A stretch of DNA of 64,000 bases from Tritrichomonas musculus (GCA_039105265.1 JAPFFF010000056.1:248001-312000); one strand, 5' to 3'; shown: positions 8,474 through 18,459, counted from the stretch's first letter. Numbers and translations: made by a program. Notes: generated by a model from the sequence alone, not told the origin.

Positions 8474-9176
8474 ATGGTTTAATTTTGATAGTTATGAACA
8501 AAGGACTTTTTAACAATATCGGCTGGTATTGGAAATCTACTAAACTTAATTCTAAAAATTTTAATGAATCTGTATATGTTTTTATTTTTAATGGTTTACT
8601 TTCAGTTTCGAAATCATATATAAGTGGTTTATTATCTAAGGTGAAGGTATTTATACTACCAATAACTGATGGTGTATATTGTTGTTCACCTATATTGGAG
8701 TATATGGCATTACCTTGTAATGATACTAAATACAACTTAGTATGATTTAATATTGGTATATCTTTTATTATATAGGTTGTATTAGCAGGCAACTCTAAAG
8801 GCAATGGAGTATTATAAAGACCAGTTACTAATGCAGCTCGATGAGTTAAAGACGTAATGGTAGTCTTCATTGTGGTTTTTAATTGAAATGTTCTTGTTTC
8901 TTGTTTATACTCCCATTGAAACCAAGACATTAAATTTAATACCGATTGTAATTCTTTGATAGTATAGGAAAATTTAGGAGTTCGAAAATAGGCTTTAATA
9001 GGTATTGAATCACTTGACATTTCAATATAATCATCACCATTGGTTAACAGAATATTACTCAAGGTACTAATTGAAGATACATAATACTTGACATATTTAC
9101 ACTTCCAAGGTATATCCAAATTGATAGATACCTTATTATATTCATCAGCATTTGTACTTTGTACTGATACTAACAT
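8466..9176 (-). CDS. Penton-like minor capsid protein (single jelly-roll), 236 aa
   Basis: Start 9176 (MLVSVQST) is chosen because the E4 homologue begins MLYSVQSQ and both continue to an N-I/L-D-I-P-W-K-C block. The protein is beta-strand rich. The C-terminal strands (SLKFLELSLVDFQYQPILL, then SPLFITIKIKP) match the usual ending of Polinton/virophage penton proteins, where a D-x-x-x-x-P-I/V-x-L turn leads to the last strand. I assign it as vertex protein on that basis, without a structural check. It is divergent from the fibre gene with only 17 bp between start codons, which suggests joint expression of vertex and spike. Its 3' end overlaps the polymerase. Confidence 0.65.
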   Translation of the reverse strand: MLVSVQSTNADEYNKVSINLDIPWKCKYVKYYVSSISTLSNILLTNGDDYIEMSSDSIPIKAYFRTPKFSYTIKELQSVLNLMSWFQWEYKQETRTFQLKTTMKTTITSLTHRAALVTGLYNTPLPLELPANTTYIIKDIPILNHTKLYLVSLQGNAIYSNIGEQQYTPSVIGSINTFTLDNKPLIYDFETESKPLKIKTYTDSLKFLELSLVDFQYQPILLKSPLFITIKIKPST

Positions 9177-9193
9177 TTTATTATATCCAAAAA
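9177..9193. promoter_or_regulatory. 17-bp divergent start region, penton-like / fibre genes
   Basis: Only 17 bp (TTTATTATATCCAAAAA) separate the divergent ATGs. The corresponding interval in E4 is 19 bp (26749-26767). Such short spacing means that core promoters and leaders must overlap the opposite coding sequence, or that transcripts are essentially leaderless. Conserved gene pairing suggests co-regulation, which is inference. Confidence 0.5.
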
Positions 9194-12163
9194 ATGTCAA
9201 TTAAACTTTATTCTTTGCAATCAAATGAAGCAGAGAAGCTCAAAGACAAGGATGTTGAGATAAGTGTTAATGATGAAGGTAATATTGATATTATAAGAAA
9301 TGAGGACCCAGATGATTATCCTACGTTTAGTTGTTTATATAACAAGGCTGAAGTAGATGAAAGAGTAGTCAAAGGTTATATCGAAAATGGAGGAAAGCTT
9401 GATGGTTTCGGCAATGTACCTATTACACACAAATTTGCCAATTATTTAAAATATGTATTTAAAGGACCTGAAAAGACACCTCTATTAGAAGGCTCACTAC
9501 CTGAAAAAGCAGAGTCATATAAGGAGTTGATAAAAGATGAACTTTGCGTAAATACCTTAAATGAATTTATTGAAGAAGAATCTAATACATGTGAGGCTAT
9601 TCATGAGATGTATACCGAATTGATGTTTGCTGTTGATGGATATGAACAAATATCAACAGATGAACAACTAGGACAAACAAAGGTTATTCGATATCTTCAA
9701 GACCCTGTACCACTTCCAACACCAGAGCCTGACCCATTTTTAGCTGAGTTTGGTTATTCGAACCTGGGAGATTTATTGATAAATGTCATAAAGAATGAAA
9801 GAACTAACATGACAACAAAGAGATTCTTATATGAGGCTTTTAATGAATCTAACTTTAAAAATTTCGTATCTAGGATATCTCAATACCATTGGAATCTAGA
9901 TAAATTGTCTGTACAAAGAATAGGATATAGATACAAAGGGTGTACAGACTTGGTTGAGGCAGACCAAATTATTGAAGTAAGTAGCCCATGTGAATTCCTT
10001 GATATATATACAAGATACTACTTAGAAAATTACAAACACACTCCTCAAATACTTCAATATTTGCTGTTTTCGAGTGTATTAGGTTTAGGTATCTCAAAAG
10101 CTTTAAAATTATTTCGACTATCCAAAGCTCCAGATAATAAAATTACCATTGCTCATATTGATGGTACTCAAATGTCAGTCACCTTAAATGACCACTTAAA
10201 TGACGTTCAACGAAATATCGAAGTACTCATGATTGTAATTAATGATTTGATAGGACAAGTATCGCAGATAAAATCCTGTGATTGCAATCATGAAGAGGAG
10301 GAAGGAGGAGGTGGCATAGGTATTCCGCAAGATGAGATTGATGAATTGACGAACTACCTAAGAAATCAAAATCGACATCTTGAAGAACATTTCGGTGATA
10401 TTGATGAGAATATAAATAGATTGAATCTTGGTGAACAAGTACAGTCATTTCAAGATGCTATGCTTGATGTTGTTATGTATGAGGATGCAATACCTGATAT
10501 AGCAAAACAAGCTATGGAACAACAAGACCAAGAACAACAAATACCAGTTTTTAGACCAATTGGCGACCGTTCGAACGGTCTATATAATCAAGATAGTAAT
10601 TATGTTTGGGACATCATCTATGAGGAATGGCGAGAAAGAGATGATAACTTGGATAGACCTGCAGGATGGAGACGAAATAGGAATGCTCCTGTACCTCAAA
10701 ATTACATGTGGGATGTTGTTCATGATGAATGGGTTATGTTAAATATTTATTATCCTTTCGAGGAAGGTTGGAGAGAAGGAGCTAGTGAAGCAATAGTAGA
10801 TGTATTAATACCAATCTTTGAAAATGACCATAGAGGACATCTCAGGTATAGTGATAGATATGAAGAATGGGTGTTCTTTCCAGAAGAGAATTCATATCTA
10901 CATATGCCAACAAATGAAATGTTATACCGTAATAGAGAATATCATGCAGAATTAGGTCAATATGTAGCTTGGAATATTGTAGATGAGGAATGGCAAGAAC
11001 ATGGATATGACTTCCAAGATGATGATTGGATTCATGATGAATTATTAGATGCTCCTGACAATTTAATATGGGATATGACACATGAAGAATGGGTTATTTT
11101 ATCACAACATTTGGAATGGATAGATAGATGGCGAACACAAAACACCCCAGCAGTAAATGCTCTTGTACGTGCAAGAAATAGTTTTGTTCAGGTTTTTGGA
11201 GAAATAGTTTGGAATGAAGATAAAAGGCAATGGGTTTGGGAACCAAAAGATGACCCATCTCCAATGGCGTTATCAATCGAAAATACAAAAGAAGTCAAAA
11301 CAGATAACTCTTCCGCAGTAGCAATACCTGACTTTGTCAAAGGGTTTGATAAATTCGAGGATGTATTAAAATGTTATGGTGTTCAAATATCGAAAGATAC
11401 TCCATCATTAGACCCAGTTAAACCAGTACTTGGTAAATATATTATAAAGGGTGATTTAGAAGTAAATGGGAAAATAATATGTGATTCTATTCCAAGTGGA
11501 GGTACCTCACCTGTAGACTCTGATTTTACTATAGAAAATGGTATACCTGAATTTGTTATTACTAATAAGGATGTATACTCTTTATCTAATACTATCAATG
11601 ATATCGAATACAACCTATTAGGCATCTTTGTACCCGATTTACAAAAACAAGCCTTTTTAAATTCGAATAAGCCTATCTTCAAGATAGTATTAAGAAAGAA
11701 TGTAATATATGATTTAGAAGGTAGGTATATCAAAGAGTTCTATATAACATCCAGAAATGGTAAAATAGTTTGTCCAGTTATTACCTACGATAAAGAGAAT
11801 GATTATTGTACCATCAATGATAACTCATTAACAGATGATAGGTATTATATAGCATTCGACAAAAGTCTACCTTTTCACCCTTATACTTTATATCTAAATG
11901 GAGAACTAAGTATTATGAATGAATATGAACCGACTGCATTAAAAACAGATAAGGCAATAAAATGTTCTATCATTGAAGCTGAAAATGCATTAAAACTCCA
12001 TAAAAGCGATGTTCACTACTTTTATAAACCATCTATCATCACAGAAGAAAAAATAGGAGAGGACGAATATTATAAGATGGTATATGAAGTACCAGATAAC
12101 TATGAAATACCTGATAAATTAAACTTTGTCTTCAAGGAACATTGTTTTGGCAATATATGGTAA
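9194..12163 (+). CDS. Giant fibre/spike-like structural protein, N-terminal part (disrupted gene)
   Basis: Start 9194 (MSIKLYSLQS) matches MSLTLYSAKS of the E4 homologue at 22609-26748. About 989 residues. In order: a helical N-terminal domain; a coiled-coil zone near 380-420; an acidic aromatic zone (~470-690) with several copies of WD(I/V/M)xxEEW; then a beta-rich part that begins with a fibre-like strand (GDLEVNGKII). The frame stops at 12161-12163, immediately after a 9-bp target duplication. Homology to the E4 protein resumes at 14903, so the gene is split by the 12161-14893 insertion. The product may be a virion spike; this rests on the fibre-like repeats and its pairing with the penton-like gene. 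No enzyme motif is seen. Confidence 0.75.
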   Translation: MSIKLYSLQSNEAEKLKDKDVEISVNDEGNIDIIRNEDPDDYPTFSCLYNKAEVDERVVKGYIENGGKLDGFGNVPITHKFANYLKYVFKGPEKTPLLEGSLPEKAESYKELIKDELCVNTLNEFIEEESNTCEAIHEMYTELMFAVDGYEQISTDEQLGQTKVIRYLQDPVPLPTPEPDPFLAEFGYSNLGDLLINVIKNERTNMTTKRFLYEAFNESNFKNFVSRISQYHWNLDKLSVQRIGYRYKGCTDLVEADQIIEVSSPCEFLDIYTRYYLENYKHTPQILQYLLFSSVLGLGISKALKLFRLSKAPDNKITIAHIDGTQMSVTLNDHLNDVQRNIEVLMIVINDLIGQVSQIKSCDCNHEEEEGGGGIGIPQDEIDELTNYLRNQNRHLEEHFGDIDENINRLNLGEQVQSFQDAMLDVVMYEDAIPDIAKQAMEQQDQEQQIPVFRPIGDRSNGLYNQDSNYVWDIIYEEWRERDDNLDRPAGWRRNRNAPVPQNYMWDVVHDEWVMLNIYYPFEEGWREGASEAIVDVLIPIFENDHRGHLRYSDRYEEWVFFPEENSYLHMPTNEMLYRNREYHAELGQYVAWNIVDEEWQEHGYDFQDDDWIHDELLDAPDNLIWDMTHEEWVILSQHLEWIDRWRTQNTPAVNALVRARNSFVQVFGEIVWNEDKRQWVWEPKDDPSPMALSIENTKEVKTDNSSAVAIPDFVKGFDKFEDVLKCYGVQISKDTPSLDPVKPVLGKYIIKGDLEVNGKIICDSIPSGGTSPVDSDFTIENGIPEFVITNKDVYSLSNTINDIEYNLLGIFVPDLQKQAFLNSNKPIFKIVLRKNVIYDLEGRYIKEFYITSRNGKIVCPVITYDKENDYCTINDNSLTDDRYYIAFDKSLPFHPYTLYLNGELSIMNEYEPTALKTDKAIKCSIIEAENALKLHKSDVHYFYKPSIITEEKIGEDEYYKMVYEVPDNYEIPDKLNFVFKEHCFGNIW

Positions 12164-12354
12164 CCCTCTCAACATTCCCCAAATTCCGTGGGGATTCAAT
12201 CCCCAGCCTTGGGGAGATGGGGAATATACTAAAACTCTCAAAAAAATGGTTATAATATTTTAAAATTCATTATTTGTGCCTAATATTTGATTATACTTCT
12301 GTATATATTTGTTATTTATAATATTAATAATTATTATTAATTATTATTATTATA

Positions 12355-12392
12355 TCAAAAAAACCATGAGTAGCTACTCATGGTTTTTTTGA
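12355..12392. repeat. Perfect 38-bp palindrome
   Basis: The sequence reads the same on both strands over 38 bp, centred on TAGCTA (12371-12376) with CATGAG/CTCATG arms and A7/T7 flanks. A degenerate half copy (GAGTAGCTACCCATGG) lies at 12423-12438. It would form a long hairpin ending in T7 and could act as a terminator or recombination substrate. Confidence 0.85.
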
Positions 12393-13259
12393 AGAAATAA
12401 TTTGTTTTTCCTTTATTAAGTGTGAGTAGCTACCCATGGTTTTTTGAAAATCAAAGAACTCTCCAAATTTACAGTAAACCAACTCTAAAAATCAATAATT
12501 TAGGTGTTAAGAGATAAAGTAAATTATAATTCAATATATTATATTTATAATAATATATATATTTTGTTTAATTTCATTTTTTAAATTTTTTCCCCAAAAA
12601 ATCTTCTTGGGGAAAAATCCCCAAAACATAAACCATTCAATTTCATTCAATTTTTCCCCCAAATAAAGCTTGGGGATTTTTCCCCAGGGGATGAAAATCG
12701 AAAAATTTGCTATTTTTTTTATTTTATAAATAATTTCTATACATGGTCCTATAATTAAAAATTGCATTCCCCAGAAAATCTGAGCAACAAATTATTTTAA
12801 TATATTATTCTATTTTTTCAAATTGGAAATTAAAGGATGGATTTAAATATACTATCGAATAAAGATACTTTTTTATAAGTTAATCCATTAAATTCTTTTT
12901 AAAAAGAAGAATATTATATAAAAATAATTTTTTTTAATAAAGAATGCATGCCAACCATGATAGAGCAAATGTAGAACTTTATAATTTAACTATATTTGAA
13001 TAAATTTAAATCTTTTTTTTTTTAATTCAAAATAAATTTAAAACCGAAACTTATAAATCGTTAATATTTTTATGAATATAATATTTAAAGCCAAAAATGT
13101 AGTAAAATTAAAAAAAAAACTTTAAGATTTAACAATAATTTGACTTTAAAAAGCCCGCCGAATTTATACTTAACGTCAAGTTTAAATTCATTTTAAAAAT
13201 ATCTTTTGATGTGATATGTTTTTCATATCATTTTTTATTAAATAAATGCCGAAATATAG

Positions 13260-14018
13260 CCCACTGTTGATACCAAGAACAGAGAGATTGAAGCACTCAA
13301 CGACATGATCAATGAATTGAATTCAACAATCAAAGGACTCAATGTACAGATTGCAGGATAACAATCAACAATTGGAGCTAAGAACAGAGAAATCGAAGCA
13401 CTGATTGGCAAGATCAGCGAGATGACAGCTACATTTGAATCCCTCAATGTCAAGACTACAAAACTTCAAACAACTGTTGGAGCCAAGAACAGAGAGATTG
13501 AAGCACTCAACAGCAAGATCAATGAATTGAATTCGACAATCGAAGGACCCAATAGACAGATTGCACAATCACAATCAACTATTGAAACAAGGAACAGAGA
13601 AATCGAAGCTCTAAAAGGAAAGATCAGCTAGTTGCAATCAACAAATGAAGCCAAGGATAGAGAGATCGGAAGCCTCAATGACAAGATCAATGTTTATAAT
13701 TCAACAATTGAATCACTCAATTGCACGATTGTTGAACTTCAATCCACTGTTGAAGTCAAAAACAGAGAAATCGAAGCCATCAAATGAAAGATCACTGAAT
13801 TGACCAACGAAATCTCAAGATTGAACTCTGAAAATAAGAACCACAACAACAAGTTGAACAACTTAATACCAAGATTTCAGAATTACAATCAAAAATCGAA
13901 GCCGAATATCGGGAAATTAAATCCCTCAATTGAAATATTAGTGAATTATGATCAAAAATTAATCGCTCAATGGCAATATCAGCGAAATGCAATCAACGTC
14001 CGAAGCCAAATATCGTGA
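13260..14018 (+). pseudogene. Decayed coiled-coil repeat gene fragment
   Basis: One frame shows imperfect ~28-35-residue repeats of the form KNREIEALNxKINELNSTI, at least six copies, interrupted by in-frame stops near 13361, 13629 and 13785. Such heptad repeats are typical of long coiled-coil proteins that are abundant in trichomonads. The fragment has no proper start, stops internally and lies wholly inside the 2.73-kb insertion, so it looks like captured host sequence (Pack-type capture) now decaying. At least nine GATC sites lie in this stretch, in contrast to the surrounding Maverick genes. Confidence 0.7.
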
Positions 14019-14902
14019 AAATTGCGATCAAAAATTAATTGCTCAACAACATAAAATATATAGTTGGTAGACAAAAGTCAATTTCGGGACAAAATCTGCT
14101 TCATTTTTTTAAATGAATTTAAAATAAGTTTTTCTCATGAACAATTTGGAATAATTCAATACTTTTAATAGATTAGTCTATAATACTTTATATTTATTCT
14201 ATTTTGATGGCTATTTAAAGTAAACATTCTTTATATATGATTTTTCCCTTCATTTAATTGTTTTTCAGAAAAATGATGATTTCTTTATATGTAAAAGGAA
14301 TACTACCTTAACACTCTACATTAATATTTGATGCAATGCATTACATCTTTTGAGAATTTAATAATTTGACTGTTAACAGTAGTAATCGAATTTTTGCCAC
14401 TTTTTTGAATTTTCATAATTTATCGAAAATTTTGTTAAAATATGGTTTTATATATTTCTATCTTAGTAGTTCCATTTTAACATTATTTTATTATTATATT
14501 ATCAAATGAAAATTATATATATAATTAAAAATATGAATGATATTTAGTATTTAATAAGATAACTTTATATTTATAATATCGAAAGCTTTCAGAAAAAAAT
14601 TATCGTTTTAATAATATCAAACACTTTTAAAGTAACTTTATATTTTCTCATAAAAATTTGCAATAAATTATTATTAGAGAAAACCAAAATTGCAAATTCC
14701 AAACGTTGATAAATATATGAATAGACAGTATTTACACTTTTGCTATTTGATTTTTCAAAATTCATCAAATATTTCAGTAAATATCATAATATTTCCTATA
14801 TTTTTATTTCAAAAAAAAAATTTGAAAAGAGATGGTTACATTTCCCCAAGGATTTCCCCCATGGGGAAAAATCTTCCCCACAGTGAGACCATTAATACAT
14901 GG

Positions 14903-17395
14903 AACCTACAATGGAATACTGATAAAAGTCGTGAGAATAAGGGGTATTGGTCAGGAGATAATGCGAAAGGTCATCTTAATGGGAAAGTCATTAATAAATG
15001 GAATATTCGACCTACTAAGAAAGCCAATAGTTGTTATGGTTGTTGGATAACAGTCAAACAAACAGACATGCATGAAGCAATAATTACTAATGAAGGAAAC
15101 GGCTTAATGCATTCACTATTAAAGAACTACAAAAATGAATTTAAACTAGAAATGAAAGATGGAACTATTAAAGATGGTAGTGAATGGAATATGACATGTG
15201 CATATGAGAACCACCTAACTGATGGCTTATCAAACTCATTACATCCTGGTTATTATGGCACTGTTCTTCTATACATATCGATGGATAGTACTGAAGGAAT
15301 TAGAACTGATTTGGTTGAAAAGATATATTTAGATATATATGTAGGTGAGTCTTCTACAGCAACAAGGTTATCATTCAAACCTGATGGGTTCCATGCACAA
15401 AAGAATGGAGAGGTATTTGTTGATGTTATACCTGTTCTTGATACTATTGAGACAATTAGCTATGATTGGGGCTTTTGCTTAGATGTTGGTGAAACCAGAG
15501 ACATAAAATTATATTTGAGGAAGGATTATACAGACCCGATTGATGAAATTAATTGGGATTCATCAACTAATGCATTTAAGTACATTATAGACCAACAGTT
15601 TTATGAAATAACACCAAATCCTAATGCAGCTACTACCTTATACACAGACTATAATATTACTAGTTCAAAGATTATAACAGCTGATAATATTACTACCATG
15701 AGGAGTGATTTAAATATGTTAACCAATAATTTTGATGTAGTTAGTTATGATGTTAAGGACATAACCTCGAAAGTAAATGTGTTAAATGCAGAAATGGGAG
15801 AGACTAAAAGAATTACTAAACATTTACAAGAAGACATAGACCAGGTTAGAATAGTATCAAATGTAGCACTAGCATTTGGAGTTATAGGAACTGCAGGTAG
15901 TATAGCTAATGTTGGTCTTACATTATTTCGAACAGGGTTCACATTTACAAAGGCTGGTGTGGATTCTGCTATTGAAGGTGTATCACAAGGTGAACATGCT
16001 TTATTTCATCTAGGTGATGGAAGCAACCTACCTCCATTAAAAATAGGAAGGTCAACTACAACTGATTTAACACCTATTATTAATTGGTGTGATGCAGAAA
16101 AGGTAGTTGTTGAATATACTGATGAAACTGAAGACATTTCAAAGACGATAACAACATATCGAGATGCTATTGATTTATGCAACCACTTCAGGGAATCATT
16201 AAAACCTGCATTTAGGCTATTAGCTGATAAAATAAATGAGGTTAATGAGGAAGTAGAAAATAATAACTATGTTGATAAGAATGATTTAGTAAGAGATGAT
16301 ACTATTGATATAGTAGGTAGTATTGTTAATAAGGAAGTACACCTTGAAGCTGAAGATGTTATTACAGATGGTACTATTAAGGCAAGGCTAATGGTTATGA
16401 AGGTTAGTGAGTTTAATGACATCGACTATGAGGAGTGTATAATAACTATTACTATTGCAGGTGGTACTATAAGTCAATATGAGGGCAGTGATTACTTCCC
16501 AACATGCACCTTAAATGGCAAGACAATAGTTATAGCCAACCCACAGCAAGTAAGAGTTACTGGTATAGCCATTAAAGAAAATAGTGCTGTTAGGAGAATG
16601 TCATTTGAGGTTAAGGATATAGCATATACATGTGATATAGATGCACTTAACAACAAGGTAGACTCACTTGAAAAGATATCCCACGACAATAATGAATCAA
16701 TAGCTACTATTATGAATGAATACCCCACAGTTGATGAGGTTAATGATGTACTAAAGGAGTATGCATTAAAGAAAGATATCCCAGAACCAGTTGATTTGTC
16801 AAATTATGCATTAAAAAGTGAGCTTGAGGAAGTAAAAACAAAAATAGATAATACATCTAAAGCTCATCAAGATTTAGCTATTCTAGTAGGTGAACATGTT
16901 GCTAGTATCGTAACAATAAATAGCAAAATATCAAATTTAGAGAGAGAGAATGCAACATTAAAGGATACTATAGCAGCAATGGAAGCTAGGTTAGCTGCAT
17001 TAGAAGAGAAAAATGACCCAGATAGGGAATGGAAAGCATATTATACAGGATTTACTGATGTCACTGATGAATATAATAGGTATTTTCTATTCTCTTATTT
17101 TACAAGTGAGAAACACATAATTATTGATAATTTAGATAATGATCCAACAGGTGATAATGAACCTGTTCCAGATGGGGAGTACTTATTGATATTCAAGGAC
17201 AAGACTCAAAAGCTACATTTTATTAGATTTATATCAACTGAATGGTCTGACCCTCAACAAATAAAGTCATATTTGGATGAAATATACTTTAAAGACACTA
17301 ACCCACCTTCTGGTGCTTATGATATATATAATATTGAGTTAGATTGTGATACCTGTTCTATGATTTGTTTCGATGCTATATATATGAAGAAATAG
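14903..17395 (+). CDS. Giant fibre/spike-like protein, C-terminal part (disrupted gene)
   Basis: The frame is open from upstream sequence inside the insertion, but homology to the E4 fibre protein starts at 14903. About 830 residues. In order: a Trp-rich beta segment (WSGDNAKGHLNGKVINKW); a block strongly conserved among all fibre homologues here (PNPNAATTLYTDYNITSSK near 15620-15670); a long coiled coil with an embedded Gly/Ala-rich hydrophobic stretch (ALAFGVIGTAGS); further coiled coil (ERENATLKDTIAAMEARL); and a C-terminal globular domain. That arrangement fits a trimeric fibre with a knob, an inference. Without its own start the fragment is probably not translated as such. An upstream ATG at 14708 would add insertion-derived residues. 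Confidence 0.7.
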   Translation, partial: NLQWNTDKSRENKGYWSGDNAKGHLNGKVINKWNIRPTKKANSCYGCWITVKQTDMHEAIITNEGNGLMHSLLKNYKNEFKLEMKDGTIKDGSEWNMTCAYENHLTDGLSNSLHPGYYGTVLLYISMDSTEGIRTDLVEKIYLDIYVGESSTATRLSFKPDGFHAQKNGEVFVDVIPVLDTIETISYDWGFCLDVGETRDIKLYLRKDYTDPIDEINWDSSTNAFKYIIDQQFYEITPNPNAATTLYTDYNITSSKIITADNITTMRSDLNMLTNNFDVVSYDVKDITSKVNVLNAEMGETKRITKHLQEDIDQVRIVSNVALAFGVIGTAGSIANVGLTLFRTGFTFTKAGVDSAIEGVSQGEHALFHLGDGSNLPPLKIGRSTTTDLTPIINWCDAEKVVVEYTDETEDISKTITTYRDAIDLCNHFRESLKPAFRLLADKINEVNEEVENNNYVDKNDLVRDDTIDIVGSIVNKEVHLEAEDVITDGTIKARLMVMKVSEFNDIDYEECIITITIAGGTISQYEGSDYFPTCTLNGKTIVIANPQQVRVTGIAIKENSAVRRMSFEVKDIAYTCDIDALNNKVDSLEKISHDNNESIATIMNEYPTVDEVNDVLKEYALKKDIPEPVDLSNYALKSELEEVKTKIDNTSKAHQDLAILVGEHVASIVTINSKISNLERENATLKDTIAAMEARLAALEEKNDPDREWKAYYTGFTDVTDEYNRYFLFSYFTSEKHIIIDNLDNDPTGDNEPVPDGEYLLIFKDKTQKLHFIRFISTEWSDPQQIKSYLDEIYFKDTNPPSGAYDIYNIELDCDTCSMICFDAIYMKK

Positions 17396-17431
17396 GTACG
17401 AGATTCTCGGGGCTGGTACCTGTGCCGTTTC

Positions 17432-17662
17432 AGTAGTAGTACTTCAAGAAACAACAAGTAGTGGGGACCCGAGGTAGTTGTTTAGGTCCCTAGTAGTAGT
17501 GGGGACCCGAGGTAGTTGTTTAGGTCCCTAGTAGTACTTCAAGAAACAACAAGTAGTGGGGACCCGAGGTAGTTGTTTAGGTCCCTAGTAGTACTTCAAG
17601 AAAAAACAAGTAGTGGGGACCCGAGGTAGTTGTTTAGGTCCCTAGTAGTACTTCAAGAAAAA
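17432..17662 (+). repeat. Tandem ~57-bp repeat array downstream of the fibre gene
   Basis: Four copies of a unit containing GGGGACCCGAGGTAGTTG and TTTAGGTCCC, alternating with TAGTACTTCAAGAAA(A)CAA. One copy lacks the second half, so periods are ~57 or ~33 bp. GGGACC...GGTCCC can pair, giving a hairpin in each unit. The array begins 36 bp after the stop codon and is the only content of 17396-17662. A further small hairpin (CGAG-ATT-CTCG) lies at 17399-17409. Confidence 0.85.
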
Positions 17663-17750
17663 AAAACAAGTTGAAGAAAAATTTTTTTTTATTTTTTTTT
17701 TATTTTTTTATTTTTATTTTTATCATTTTTATTTTTTATTTTTATCACGA

Positions 17751-17816
17751 GTTCGTGTTGACGTGTGGGCTTAAGCGTAGCGTGGCCCCAACGGAAACAG
17801 ACTCGTATATACTACT
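17751..17816 (+). repeat. Partial TIR-like segment at the E2/E3 border
   Basis: GTTCGTGTTGACG, GTGGGCTT, AACGGAAAC and TATATACTACTAA occur in the order and orientation seen in the inner TIR at 4529-4586 and 20822-20875, but with changes between them. The minisatellite and tip are missing. The following ATG of the HNH gene starts 1 bp later. It may be the remnant of an element end that was truncated when the HNH block joined. Positions 17663-17750 hold only T-rich low-complexity DNA. Confidence 0.6.
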
Positions 17817-17817
17817 A

Positions 17818-18459
17818 ATGAGTCAACCAGTTGAACAAGCTAACAATGAACCAGTTGTTGAATTTGTTCCATTGCTCAACTTTGAAGATGATTATGAAAT
17901 ATTGAATCAATATCCTTTCACTATTAGAAAGAAATCAAATCATAAAGTATTGAGTGAAAGTGTTAATAAAGAACATGGATATATTGATGTTAATTTGAAT
18001 CAAAAAATATATAGAAAACATCGATTAATAGCTCTTCAATTCCTTCCAAATGATGACCCAATTAATAATGATGTCATTGACCATATTAATCATGATAGAA
18101 CTGATAACCATTTGAATAATATGAGATGGTGTTCTCAGTCAGCAAATCAATATAATAAATCTTATTATAAAAGTGTTCAATACGAATTCATTGATGATAT
18201 ACCTAATGATTCAATGATGATTGATTTTTATGAAACAAAGACTGCAAGAAGAGAGTTTGAATCAAATAAATACTATTATTATCATGATGAAACAAATAAT
18301 GAAGATATATTTTATGGAAGAATCACTGATAATGTTTATAAAGTTCTTCATCATAATATAGCATATTCAGGAAATGAATATGTCAATCTTCGTGATATCA
18401 ATAATAAAGTAGTTGGTTTGATGATTAACAAATTCAAACATCAACATGATTTGCTTTAA
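17818..18459 (+). CDS. HNH homing-type endonuclease, 213 aa
   Basis: ATG 17818 (MSQPVEQ) is taken; the longer frame only adds Phe-rich translation of T-rich DNA. The protein has a NUMOD4-like beginning (DYEILNQYPFTIR), then an HNH core with VIDHINHDRTDNHLNNMRW, in which HINH, D and N-L/M-R-W fit the HNH nuclease signature. A second domain with beta strands follows. The same architecture occurs in E4 (33108). It is located where E1 has the 116- and 81-aa genes. HNH enzymes of this kind nick or cut DNA and often spread themselves. Whether it serves the element or is a passenger is unknown. Confidence 0.82.
   Translation: MSQPVEQANNEPVVEFVPLLNFEDDYEILNQYPFTIRKKSNHKVLSESVNKEHGYIDVNLNQKIYRKHRLIALQFLPNDDPINNDVIDHINHDRTDNHLNNMRWCSQSANQYNKSYYKSVQYEFIDDIPNDSMMIDFYETKTARREFESNKYYYYHDETNNEDIFYGRITDNVYKVLHHNIAYSGNEYVNLRDINNKVVGLMINKFKHQHDLL

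Larger units (their letters stand above)
12161..14893. mobile_element. 2.73-kb insertion splitting the fibre gene, 9-bp TSD
   Basis: Flanked by near-identical 9-mers, AATATATGG (12152-12160) and AATACATGG (14894-14902), one mismatch. The coding homology on the two sides joins exactly there. Both ends are rich in CCCCA/TGGGG hairpins (12174-12223 and 14837-14881). The outermost bases show only a weak inverted match (AA...TCTCA). The 9-bp duplication would fit Mutator-like elements, known in trichomonads, but no transposase is encoded, so it would be non-autonomous. It carries a decayed coiled-coil gene, a 38-bp palindrome and internal CCCCA/TGGGG hairpins (12590-12695). Unlike the surrounding element it contains many GATC sites. 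Confidence 0.75.

Noticed and set aside
10559-10576. GGCGACCGTT shared between the E2 fibre gene and the TIR, with palindrome GACCGTTCGAACGGTC
   Set aside because: Coding is conserved here (NDRS/GDRS in homologues), so likely coincidence.
12531-12767. 78-codon minus-strand frame
   Set aside because: AT-rich low complexity inside the insertion with CCCCA hairpins; no homologue.
13422-13631. Separate small genes within the coiled-coil stretch
   Set aside because: They are pieces between stops of one decayed frame.
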